Below are positions 37,799-47,264 of a stretch of 64,000 nucleotides of DNA, one piece after another. Source of the stretch: Janthinobacterium lividum (GTDB lineage: Bacteria; Pseudomonadota; Gammaproteobacteria; Burkholderiales; Burkholderiaceae_D); assembly GCF_023509035.1 (NCBI RefSeq), contig NZ_CP075583.1, positions 558,001 through 622,000 on the forward strand, written 5' to 3'. The first letter of the stretch is position 1; each line of letters opens with the position of its first letter. Both the position numbers and the translations under genes were made by a program. A model generated the notes under the pieces. The model saw only the letters and a list, made by a program, of their open reading frames with translations. It made no database searches and was not told where the DNA came from.

Positions 37799-39034
37799 AT
37801 GGAAATCCGACCCATCCTGTCTGCGCTGATGCGCAGCAAAACCGGCGCCATCCTGGTTGCCGTGCAGGTAGCCCTGAGTCTGGCCATCCTGGCCAATGCC
37901 CTGCATATCGTCAACGTACGCCAGGAGGTGGCGGCGCGCCCCAGCGGCGTGGCGGCAGAAAGCGACGTCTTCCATCTGCTGGTGCGCAACTTGCGCCAGC
38001 AGGGCCACAATGAAGAACTGGCTCTGCAAAAGCGCCTGGCCGCCGCCGCGCGCGCCGTTCCTGGCGTCGTCTCAGTGGCGCAGGTAAGTCAGGTGCCGCT
38101 GTCGCGCAACGGCAGCAGCAGCGGCTTTGCTGTCAACCGCACACAGGAAAACACCTCCGCCAATGCCGCCGTGTATCTCACACCCGACTCGCTGATCAAG
38201 ACATGGGGCTTGAAACTGGTGGAAGGGCGCGATTTTACGCCCGCCGAAATTACGGAAGTTGACCAGAATGTGACAAAAGAATCACCACCGCAAGTCATCA
38301 TCACGCGGGCGCTGGCAAAAAAAATGTACCCTGGCGGCGGCAGCGCCCTGAACATGCCCATGTACATGGGCACCGGCGAAGACGCAGAGAAATTGCAGGT
38401 CGTCGGCGTCATCGAACGGCTGCAGACCCAGGGCGCGGAAGTGGGTGAGCGCGGCGAATATTCAATCCTGTTTCCCGTGCGCCTGACGGGCGACGGCGAT
38501 GCATTGCTGACCATCCGAGCCGAACCGGGTCAGCGTGACCGCGTGATGAAAGAAGTGGAACAAGCCGTCCGTGCGGCCACGCCGGACAAGCTGATCGTGC
38601 GCATCCGCAGCTTCAACGAAGACCGTGACACGCGCTACCGCGCCGACCGCGCCCTGTCGTGGATGCTGATCACCGTCTCGGCCCTGCTCCTGCTGGTGAC
38701 GGCCAGCGGCATCGTCGGCATTGCCAGCCTGTGGGTCACGCAGCGGCGCAAGCAGATCGGCGTACGGCGCGCGCTCGGTGCGCGCCGCATCGACATCTTG
38801 CGCTACTTCCTGACGGAGAACTTCATGATCACCAGCGTGGGCGTGGCGGCCGGCGTGATGCTGGCCCTCGCGCTGAACCAGCTGCTGGTGAGCCAGCTGG
38901 AAATGGCCCGCCTGCCCCTGCCCTATCTGGTGGGAGGCGCGCTGGTGTTCTGGCTGCTGGGCCTGGGCGCAGTGTACGGTCCGGCATGGCGTGCGGCCAG
39001 TATTTCGCCTGCCACGGCCACGCGCAGCGCATGA
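37799..39034 (+). CDS. ABC transporter permease, MacB/FtsX family (second)
   Basis: 411 residues with the same layout as its neighbour: an N-terminal segment (GAILVAVQVALSLAILANAL), a periplasmic domain and a C-terminal FtsX block (VTQRRKQIGVRRALGARRID). The periplasmic domain differs from that of the first permease, so the transporter is probably a heterodimer. Substrates of such systems include peptides and macrolides. The specific one here is unknown. Confidence 0.9.
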   Translation: MEIRPILSALMRSKTGAILVAVQVALSLAILANALHIVNVRQEVAARPSGVAAESDVFHLLVRNLRQQGHNEELALQKRLAAAARAVPGVVSVAQVSQVPLSRNGSSSGFAVNRTQENTSANAAVYLTPDSLIKTWGLKLVEGRDFTPAEITEVDQNVTKESPPQVIITRALAKKMYPGGGSALNMPMYMGTGEDAEKLQVVGVIERLQTQGAEVGERGEYSILFPVRLTGDGDALLTIRAEPGQRDRVMKEVEQAVRAATPDKLIVRIRSFNEDRDTRYRADRALSWMLITVSALLLLVTASGIVGIASLWVTQRRKQIGVRRALGARRIDILRYFLTENFMITSVGVAAGVMLALALNQLLVSQLEMARLPLPYLVGGALVFWLLGLGAVYGPAWRAASISPATATRSA

Positions 39035-39078
39035 ATTTGCCCCCGCCATGGCTGGCCTGACAATGTTATGCTGCGCGC

Positions 39079-40430
<1,352 letters not shown>

Positions 40431-40431
<1 letters not shown>

Positions 40432-41762
40432 TGGCATACCGTCCCATGCGCCTCTCCCTGCTCACGCGCTGGACGGCGCTGATCGTCACCTTGCTGGTAC
40501 TGGGCATCGTCATCGCCCTGCTGCTCGCGCATTTATTACCCGGCCAGCCGCTGCTGGTGCTGGCGGGTACGCTGCTGTGCGTGCTGCCGGTGGCCGTGAT
40601 TACCATCCGCGCGCAGCTGCAAGCGATGCTGTCGCTGTTTCGTGCCTTGAGCGGCACGGTCGCCAGCTACCAGGACGGCGACTTCGGCTTCAGCTTGCGC
40701 TGGCCGCAGAACGATGAACTGGCCGACCTGGTGGCGGCCCACAATGCGCTCGGCGACGTACTGCGCAAGCAGCGCCTGGATCTGGTGCAGCGCGAACTGC
40801 TGCTCGACACCATGGTGCAAAACACGCCGGTGGCCATGCTGCTGGTGGCCGAAGGCAGCGCCATCGTGTACGCCAACCTGGCCGCGCGCCAGCTGCTGCA
40901 CCACGGCCGCCGGCTCGAGGGGCATCACCTGACCGACATCGTGCAGCAGGCGGCGCCGGCCCTGGCCGAAGCGCTGGCGCGCCGCAACGACGGCCTGTTT
41001 ACCAGCGGCGAGGGGGAACAGGAAGAGGTGTATCACCTGGCGCGGCGCAGCTTCAGCCTGAACGGGCGCAAGCACGAGCTGCTGCTGTTGCGCCAGCTGA
41101 CCCTGGAATTGCGCCGCCAGGAAGTGCAGACCTGGAAAAAAGTCATCCGTGTCATCAGCCATGAGCTCAACAACTCGCTGGCGCCACTGGCCTCGCTGGC
41201 CCATTCCGGCGCCGAGCTGGTGCGCCGCGGCCAGACCGAACGCCTGCCGCAAATCCTTGCCACCATCGAGGAGCGCACGCGCCACCTGGAAACCTTCATC
41301 CTCGGCTATGCGCGCTTTGCCAAGCTGCCCGCGCCGCGCCTGGCGCCGTGCGAATGGCAACCGTTCCTCGACGGCCTGGCCTCGCAAGCGGTCTTCACGC
41401 AGGATGGCCCGGCACCCGCGCAGGCGGTCGTGTTCGATGCGGCGCAAATGCAGCAAGCACTGCTGAATCTGCTCAAGAATGCGCTGGAATCGGGTTCGCG
41501 GGAGGAGCATATCGGCCTCCACGTCAGCCAGGCGCAAGGGCAGGTGCGCATTGAAGTGCGCGATCGCGGGCCGGGCATGAGCGGCGCGGTGCTGGAAAAC
41601 GCGCTGGTACCGTTTTATTCCACCAAGCGCAGCGGCACGGGGCTTGGCCTGGCGCTGGCGCGCGAAATCGCCGAAGCCCATGGCGGTCGCATCACCCTGG
41701 CCAACCGCGAGGGCGGCGGATTGGCGGTGACTTTGATTCTTCCATTGCAGGACAGAAATTAG
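40431..41762 (+). CDS. NtrY-like sensor histidine kinase
   Basis: 443 residues with two N-terminal membrane segments (LTRWTALIVTLLVLGIVIAL and LLVLAGTLLCVLPVAVITI), a short periplasmic loop, a PAS-like region (LLLDTMVQNTPVAMLLVAEG), the phosphoacceptor box VISHELNNSLAPL with His244, and the ATPase (NLLKNALESGSREEHI, STKRSGTGLGLALAREIAEA). The loop between the membrane segments is only a few residues, so sensing is probably within the membrane, as in kinases that watch a paired transporter. Confidence 0.9.
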
Positions 41763-41999
41763 TTCCCATCGCAACCGCTTTTTGCTCACATTCTGGCAAT
41801 TATTTTTCGGTGCAATATTGATAATTAGAGTTTTAAATATTGCAACAATATAAGCGCCACGCCCGTGTGTTAGAAATAAGCTATTTAAGTTTGCATAATG
41901 ATATAAAAATAGCTGATTGACAATGAAATGTCTTAACGATAATTTATCTGAGCGGCACGGTTTTTTTGAAATATCAATCGTTTTCTCGCGGGGATAAAT
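41763..41999 (+). other. AT-rich gap before the PEP-CTERM gene
   Basis: The 237 bases are much richer in A and T than the neighbours. They contain the palindrome CAATATTG (41813-41820), the inverted repeat ATATTG-CAA-CAATAT (41837-41851), and the promoter described separately. No sigma-54 element or gene is seen. Confidence 0.6.
41917..41945 (+). promoter_or_regulatory. Sigma-70 promoter of the PEP-CTERM gene
   Basis: TTGACA (41917-41922), a perfect -35, is 17 bases from TAATTT (41940-41945). The predicted transcript starts about 48 bases before the ATG at 42000, which has CGGGGAT in front as a ribosome site. Confidence 0.6.
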
Positions 42000-42521
42000 A
42001 TGAAACTGAAATCACTCATCGCAGCAGCGGTCCTGGGCGCGGCGTCCATCGGCAGTGCCTGTGCAGCGGCATACACCATAGACCTTAACAATACAAGCAC
42101 CAATGTATGGACGGCAAGCTACGGCGCCACTCCCGTCCTAGGTGACTTTTCCGATACATTCACGTTCAGTCCATCAGCAACTGCCGGTTCGTTCGTGCAA
42201 ACCTTTCTTGCGAACATGTCCTATACCGGCGCTGACAATACGGCGGTCACGTTCAGCTCCGTCACGCTGAACAGCATTGCCCTGACAGATGTCAGCACCA
42301 GCACGCCTTTCGGCGCCTTCCATGGCGCGCTCCTTGCTCCGACCGAGATTTTGATCGGCGCTCCCCTGGTTCTCACGGTCATGGGCAACTCCAAAGGTGG
42401 CAGCTATGCCGGCGACTTCAACCTGACCCTGGCCCCGGTTCCCGAGCCGGAAACCTATGCCATGATGCTGGCCGGCCTGGGGATATTGGGCTTCCTGGCT
42501 CGACGCCGCAAGCAACTTTGA
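42000..42521 (+). CDS. PEP-CTERM sorting-domain protein
   Basis: 173 residues. A signal peptide ends near GSACAAAYT. The body is rich in Thr, Ser, Ala and Phe and probably beta-structured, with the FSDTFTFSP segment near residue 50 that recalls the FxDxF subgroup. The C-terminus has the sorting signal VPEPETYAMMLAG, a hydrophobic helix and a basic end (RRRKQL). Such proteins are processed by exosortase and usually accompany exopolysaccharide or biofilm matrix. No exosortase gene is in the window. Confidence 0.88.
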   Translation: MKLKSLIAAAVLGAASIGSACAAAYTIDLNNTSTNVWTASYGATPVLGDFSDTFTFSPSATAGSFVQTFLANMSYTGADNTAVTFSSVTLNSIALTDVSTSTPFGAFHGALLAPTEILIGAPLVLTVMGNSKGGSYAGDFNLTLAPVPEPETYAMMLAGLGILGFLARRRKQL

Positions 42522-42532
42522 GTTCGGCACCC

Positions 42533-42554
42533 AAAAGACGCTGCAGCGTCTTTT
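42533..42554 (+). terminator. Terminator after the PEP-CTERM gene
   Basis: AAAAGACGCTG and CAGCGTCTTTT form a perfect 22-base palindrome followed by further T residues. It starts 11 bases after the stop. Confidence 0.8.
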
Positions 42555-42580
42555 TTTCTGCCGGCTGCTAAACTGGCGCC

Positions 42581-43360
42581 ATGACCACCGACTTTATCTC
42601 CACCAGCCATACCACTTTCAGCCAGCCGGGCCACCCGCCGGCCACCACCACGGAACACCGCGGCATCCGCTACCTGCACCTGGGAACCAAGTGGGTGCAG
42701 GGTGCCATGCGCCTGGACAAGCCCGACGCCATCGAACTCGAATACGTGCAGATGATGATGATGTGGATGCTGTTCAAGACGCAACCCAAACGCATCGTGC
42801 AGCTGGGACTGGGCAGCGCTGCGCTGACCAAATTCAGCTACCGCCGCTTCCCCGACGCCACGGTCACTGCCATCGAACTCAATCCGAACGTGATCGCCAT
42901 CTGCGGCGCCCAGTTTGCGCTGCCGCCGAACGACGCGCGCCTCGATGTACGTGAAATGAATGCGCTCGATTTCGTGCTCGATACGGCCAACCACGGCACG
43001 GTCGACGCGCTGCAAGTGGACCTGTACGACGAGGATGCGCGCGGCCCTGTGCTCGACACGCCCGAGTTCTACCAGGCTTGCCACGACTGCCTGACGGACG
43101 ACGGCATCATGTGCACGAATGTCTTCGGCGACTTTCCCAACTACGACAAGAATTTGCAGGCGATGGAACTGGTCTTCGACGCCGTCGTCTGGGTGCCGGA
43201 AATGGAAGATGAAAACATCGTCGTGCTGGCCTTCAAAAAATCGCCATCGCTCGACTTCAGCGACTTGTACGAACGCGCCGCCACCATCAAGAAGCAGTTC
43301 AACCTGCCCGCCAAGAACTGGGTCAACGGCTTGAAGCAGTGGATGCAGGAGCAACAGTAA
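42581..43360 (+). CDS. Spermidine synthase-like protein
   Basis: 259 residues with a Rossmann methyltransferase/aminopropyltransferase core: VQLGLGSAALTKFSYRR for motif I, AIELNPNVI for the acidic loop, and VDALQVDLYDEDARGPVLDT for the catalytic-site loop. It resembles the spermine/spermidine synthase superfamily, but the classical GGGDG is replaced by GLGSA, so true aminopropyl transfer is unproven. It is common as a stand-alone gene in betaproteobacteria. Confidence 0.75.
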   Translation: MTTDFISTSHTTFSQPGHPPATTTEHRGIRYLHLGTKWVQGAMRLDKPDAIELEYVQMMMMWMLFKTQPKRIVQLGLGSAALTKFSYRRFPDATVTAIELNPNVIAICGAQFALPPNDARLDVREMNALDFVLDTANHGTVDALQVDLYDEDARGPVLDTPEFYQACHDCLTDDGIMCTNVFGDFPNYDKNLQAMELVFDAVVWVPEMEDENIVVLAFKKSPSLDFSDLYERAATIKKQFNLPAKNWVNGLKQWMQEQQ

Positions 43361-43389
43361 CCCCCATCAGGCGCGGTGCCCGTGCGATC

Positions 43390-43994
43390 TCATTCAAGAA
43401 CCTCTTCCCATCTTCCTTCGGCGCGATAAAATCCCAGCTTCTTGTCGCCCTTGAAGCGTGCGGCCTTCATCAGGCCGGCAAGCTCGCTGGAAATCAACAG
43501 GTCGCCCGATTGCGCATCCCTGGCGATCTGCCTGGGTGCCATTGCATCGGCGCGGAAAACCTGCTCGTGAAATAGATGATATTGCCCTTGTCATCCTTTT
43601 CCGCGATTGAACGCTCGAGGTCCACCGCCTGTACATGTTGCGTCGCATTCACGATGTAAAACGGCTGCTCCACCGGCTCACCGCCCGTCATGATGCAGGC
43701 GGGGACGAGCAATTCCACGTCCTGCCCGGCGGCGCCGGCGAGGAACTCGGCCAGGCGGGCCGAGACCAGCGGCACCTCACCGAGCAGCCACAGGCAGTCA
43801 TATTTCAGTAGCCGTTCCCTCGGACAGACAAAATGCACGGAGGGCTTGTCCATGCCGGGCGGGAAAAGCGCACCCTGCAGCAGGTCCAGGTAGTCGAAGT
43901 TCGATCCAGCCGTCTCATACGACCCACGTTCCTTGTCGTAGGAGCCGGTGAGTTTGTCATTGTAATAAACAGGGGCTTTCCAGCTCAGTATCAT
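43390..43994 (-). pseudogene. Imm11-like (DUF1629) protein, frame broken
   Basis: The N-terminal part from the ATG at 43992-43994 reads MILSWKAPVYYNDKLTGSYD. It includes AEFLAGAAGQDVELLVPACI and YIVNATQHVQAVDLERS, the layout of the Imm11/DUF1629 family of polymorphic-toxin immunity proteins. As written the frame leaves this sense at 43570-43572. Adding one T on the minus strand (three to four) gives IIYFHEQVFRADAMAPRQIA and a natural end LGFYRAEGRWEEVLE, 201 residues in total. No toxin gene is nearby. It may be an orphan immunity gene, or simply another indel error. Family call moderate. Confidence 0.55.
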
Positions 43995-44026
43995 GGGCAG
44001 TCCTCTTCCTTGGCCTGGCAAAGGCC

Positions 44027-45544
44027 CTATTGTGCCCGCTTCACCTTTCCAGCCGCGCCTGGTTGCGCTAGCAGCGCGCCCAGGCGGCGCGCCAGGCCAT
44101 CCATGTTCTCAGCCGGCACCTGCGCATAACCGAGCAGGAAGCCGTTCCAGCCGGCGCCCTCGCCTCTCCTCTCGCCCGTGCCATGCGCGGACAACGCCAG
44201 CGCCACGATGCCCTCCTGCGCGGCGCGCCGGCTCAGCGCCAGGTCATCCCATGCGCCATCGTGAAAACGCAGCGCCAGGTGCATGCCAGCCGTGCCGCCA
44301 TGGATGGATGCGCCGCCACATGCATGGCGCTGCAAGGCTTCGCTCAAGGCGTCACGGCGCTGGCGATACAGCCTGCGCATGCGCCGCACATGGCGCGCAA
44401 ACAGGCCGCTGCGCAGGAACTCGGCCAGCGCCAGCTGTTCGGCCACGCGGCCCCGTGCGGCGCCCTGCGCCTGCATCTGCGCGAAGGCCCCCGCCAGCGC
44501 CGCCGGCACGACGATAAAGGCGATGCGCAAGGCGGGAAACATGGTCTTGCTGAAGGTGCCCAGGTACACGACGGGCGCGTTCGCCACCAGCCCCTGCATG
44601 GCGGCCAGCGGTGGCCCGCCATGACGAAATTCGCTGTCGTAATCGTCTTCGATGATCAGGGCACCTGCGGCACGCGCGCGTTCGAGCAGCGCCATGCGGC
44701 GCGCGGGACTGAGCACGCTGCCCGTCGGATACTGGTGCGACGGCGTCGTATAGATCAGGCGCGGCGGCGTATCGCGCCAGTCGTCATCCGTCGGCGCGAT
44801 GCCATCCATGTCGACGGCGATGCCGGTCACCTGTAAGCCTGCGACTCGCCCCGCCGCCAGCGCGCCGCCATAGCCGGGATGCTCGATCCACAAGGTGTCG
44901 CCCTGGTCCGCAAAGGCGCGCAGGCAGACATCGAGGCTGCTTTGCGTGCCATCCGTGATGAACACCTGGCCCGCATCGCAAACGACGCCGCGCGCGGCGC
45001 GCAAATGCTCGGCGATGGCCATGCGCAGCTGCGGCTCGCCGGCGGGGTCGCCGTAATTGAGCTGGCGTGGCGTCAGCGCGCGCCACGCACGGTCCAGCAT
45101 GCGCCGCCACTGCGCCAGCGGAAATTCGTCGAGCGCCGGCACGCCAGGCGCGAACGCGCCCATGACGTCGGCGGGGAACACCACCGTCGCATTCACATCC
45201 TGTCCCGCCACGCCGCGCAAATGCCGGGCGCGGCGCGACAAGCCATCCTGGCCGCCACTCACTGGCGATGCCATCGGCTCGCCGGCGCTGCCTGCGACCA
45301 CGGTGCCGCGCCGGTCCGGCAAAACAAACCCTTCGCTGGCCAATTGCTCGTAGGCGTACAGCACGGTATTGCGCGCCAGTCCCAGTTCCGCGGCCAGCAC
45401 GCGCGTGGCGGCCAGCCGCGTGCCGGGCGCCAGCTGCCCGCCGCGGATCGCCGCGCGCAGACATTCATGCAGCATGCGCTGGCGCGGCCAGCCCCGCTCG
45501 CGGTGCGTGCGCTCGAATGCATCAAGCAGCAAAGCAAAATCCAT
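44027..45544 (-). CDS. MocR/PdxR-family transcriptional regulator
   Basis: 505 residues: an N-terminal GntR-type winged helix (QLAPGTRLAATRVLAAELGL, NTVLYAYEQLASEGFV) joined to an aminotransferase-like domain with the PLP-lysine region LGTFSKTMFPALRI and DYDSEFRH. MocR proteins often control vitamin B6 genes such as pdxST. This one is divergent from a pyridoxamine-oxidase-like gene with 103 bases between, so that gene is the likely target. Confidence 0.92.
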   Translation of the reverse strand: MDFALLLDAFERTHRERGWPRQRMLHECLRAAIRGGQLAPGTRLAATRVLAAELGLARNTVLYAYEQLASEGFVLPDRRGTVVAGSAGEPMASPVSGGQDGLSRRARHLRGVAGQDVNATVVFPADVMGAFAPGVPALDEFPLAQWRRMLDRAWRALTPRQLNYGDPAGEPQLRMAIAEHLRAARGVVCDAGQVFITDGTQSSLDVCLRAFADQGDTLWIEHPGYGGALAAGRVAGLQVTGIAVDMDGIAPTDDDWRDTPPRLIYTTPSHQYPTGSVLSPARRMALLERARAAGALIIEDDYDSEFRHGGPPLAAMQGLVANAPVVYLGTFSKTMFPALRIAFIVVPAALAGAFAQMQAQGAARGRVAEQLALAEFLRSGLFARHVRRMRRLYRQRRDALSEALQRHACGGASIHGGTAGMHLALRFHDGAWDDLALSRRAAQEGIVALALSAHGTGERRGEGAGWNGFLLGYAQVPAENMDGLARRLGALLAQPGAAGKVKRAQ

Positions 45545-45647
45545 GCGCCTCCTGTGGCTCTAAATTATTTATCGGTTCTGGATCTTTTTTCAGGGCCAGA
45601 TGCCGATTATAGTGCGGCCTGCTTCTTCAACCAACCGGACTTCCGCC

Positions 45648-46307
45648 ATGACCACCACCGCCCTGCCTCCCAGCCCCCGTACCCGCGTGCGCCGCGTCGC
45701 CGAACTGGCCAGCTACGAGCAAGCCACCCTGTACGCCGTCCTCGACGCCGCCTATCTGTGCCATATCGCCTTCCAGGACGAGCAAGGAAACCATTGCATC
45801 CCGACCGCCTGCTGGCGCATCGGCGGCCACCTGTACATCCATGGCTCGAACGGCAGCCGCATGCTCAAGCAGCTGCTGCGCGATACGGTCGTGTGCGTGA
45901 CGGTAACCCATCTCGATGGCCTGGTACTGGCGCGCTCCGCCTTCAACCACACGATGAACTACCGCTCGGCGATGGTGTACGGGCAGTTTGAAAAAGTAAG
46001 CGATATCGGCCAGCAGCATGCGGCCATGGATGCGTTGATGGAAAAGCTGGCGCCGGGACGCCTGGCGCACGTGCGCGGCGGCAGCGCCAAGGAATACGCC
46101 GCCACTACCGTGCTGCGCATCGCGCTCGACGAATGCGCCGTCAAGCAGCGCAAGGGTGGCCCGCTCGACGACGAGGGCGACATGGCGCATGCCGTCTGGA
46201 CGGGCGAACTGCCGTTTACGCACGGCCGTGGCGCGGCCATCGCCGATGCGCTCAACACCAGCGAAATGCCCGCGTATGCCGCTGCATGGGGTACGGAATC
46301 CGCTTGA
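45648..46307 (+). CDS. Pyridoxamine 5'-phosphate oxidase-like flavin-binding protein
   Basis: 219 residues from the ATG at 45648 (MTTTALPPSPRTRVRRVAEL). A start 16 codons upstream has no support. The split-barrel FMN-binding fold is suggested by AAYLCHIAFQDEQGNHCIPT, LYIHGSNGSRMLKQLL and HTMNYRSAMVYGQ. The family includes PNP oxidases and heme or nitro reductases. It faces a MocR regulator, and a role in B6 metabolism or redox detoxification is likely but not shown. Confidence 0.8.
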   Translation: MTTTALPPSPRTRVRRVAELASYEQATLYAVLDAAYLCHIAFQDEQGNHCIPTACWRIGGHLYIHGSNGSRMLKQLLRDTVVCVTVTHLDGLVLARSAFNHTMNYRSAMVYGQFEKVSDIGQQHAAMDALMEKLAPGRLAHVRGGSAKEYAATTVLRIALDECAVKQRKGGPLDDEGDMAHAVWTGELPFTHGRGAAIADALNTSEMPAYAAAWGTESA

Positions 46308-46392
46308 CCGGCCAGCGTGCTTGCCCGATGATCGGCGTTGATGGCGATCGCCACCAATTTACCAACCGATCCAATCACGCATGGAGCATATG

Positions 46393-47223
46393 ATGATGAA
46401 GCGAGTATCCCTGGCTGCGGCCCTGACGGTCATGCTGGTCTGTGGCGGCAGCGGTGCGGCACTGGCCGCCGATGCGGGCGACGCGGCCCTGAAGGCTGCC
46501 ATCGCCGGCAGTGCCCGCACGCCGGCCAATGCGCTACGCGACAGCGCCCGCCACCCGTATGAAACCCTGACGTTCTTCGGCATCAAGCCCGGCATGACAG
46601 TGGTCGAACTGGCGCCTGGCGGCGGCTGGTACACGGAGATCCTGGCGCCCTACCTGCGTGACAACGGCAAGCTGATCGCCGCTGGCAACGATCCGCAATC
46701 GGCCAGCGAAGGCGCACGCCGCGGCGCGGCGCGCTTCCAGCAAAAACTCGACGCCAATCCAGCCGCTTTCGACAAGGTGGAACTCGGCGCCTTCGCGCCG
46801 CCCACCACCTACCGCATCGCGCCCAAGGGCACGGCCGACATGGTGCTCACCTTCCGCAATATCCACAACTGGATACCCATCGGCGAAGCAGGCATGCAGA
46901 CCCTGTTCAAGGAAGTGTATGACAGCCTGAAACCGGGCGGCGTGTTCGGCGTCGTCGAGCACCGCCTGCCGCCGAACAAGGCGCAGGATGCCACGGCCAG
47001 CAGTGGCTACATGCACGAAGCGTATGTGATCAAGCTGGCCGAAGGCGCAGGCTTCAAGCTGGCGGCCAAGTCCGACATCAACGCCAATCCCAAGGACACG
47101 GCAGACCACCAGGGCGGCGTCTGGGCGCTGCCACCCACCTACGCCAACAAGGACGTGGAGCGGGCCAAGTACACGGCCATCGGCGAGAGCGACCGCATGA
47201 CCCTGAAGTTCGTCAAGCCATAG
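46393..47223 (+). CDS. Exported methyltransferase-like protein
   Basis: 276 residues. The start ATG at 46393 follows GGAG by six bases. Others at 46381, 46390 and 46396 are possible. A signal peptide ends near GAALAADAG. The mature part has a class I methyltransferase core (VVELAPGGGWYTEILAPYLR for motif I, GTADMVLTFRNIHNW and KPGGVFGVVEHR). Exported proteins of this family lack an obvious source of S-adenosylmethionine, so enzyme activity is uncertain. Confidence 0.85.
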   Translation: MMKRVSLAAALTVMLVCGGSGAALAADAGDAALKAAIAGSARTPANALRDSARHPYETLTFFGIKPGMTVVELAPGGGWYTEILAPYLRDNGKLIAAGNDPQSASEGARRGAARFQQKLDANPAAFDKVELGAFAPPTTYRIAPKGTADMVLTFRNIHNWIPIGEAGMQTLFKEVYDSLKPGGVFGVVEHRLPPNKAQDATASSGYMHEAYVIKLAEGAGFKLAAKSDINANPKDTADHQGGVWALPPTYANKDVERAKYTAIGESDRMTLKFVKP

Positions 47224-47228
47224 CGTGA

Positions 47229-47254
47229 AAAAGGCCACCTCGCGGTGGCCTTTT
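47229..47254. terminator. Terminator between convergent genes
   Basis: AAAAGGCCACC (47229-47239) pairs with GGTGGCCTTTT (47244-47254) around a 4-base loop. It serves the methyltransferase-like gene and, read the other way, the serine hydrolase gene. Confidence 0.85.
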
Positions 47255-47264
47255 GATTCCTGTT

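Noticed and set aside
41763..41999. Sigma-54 promoter before the PEP-CTERM gene
   Set aside because: TGGCAA and CGGCACGG occur, but the GC element is missing at the fixed distance. A sigma-70 pair is present instead.
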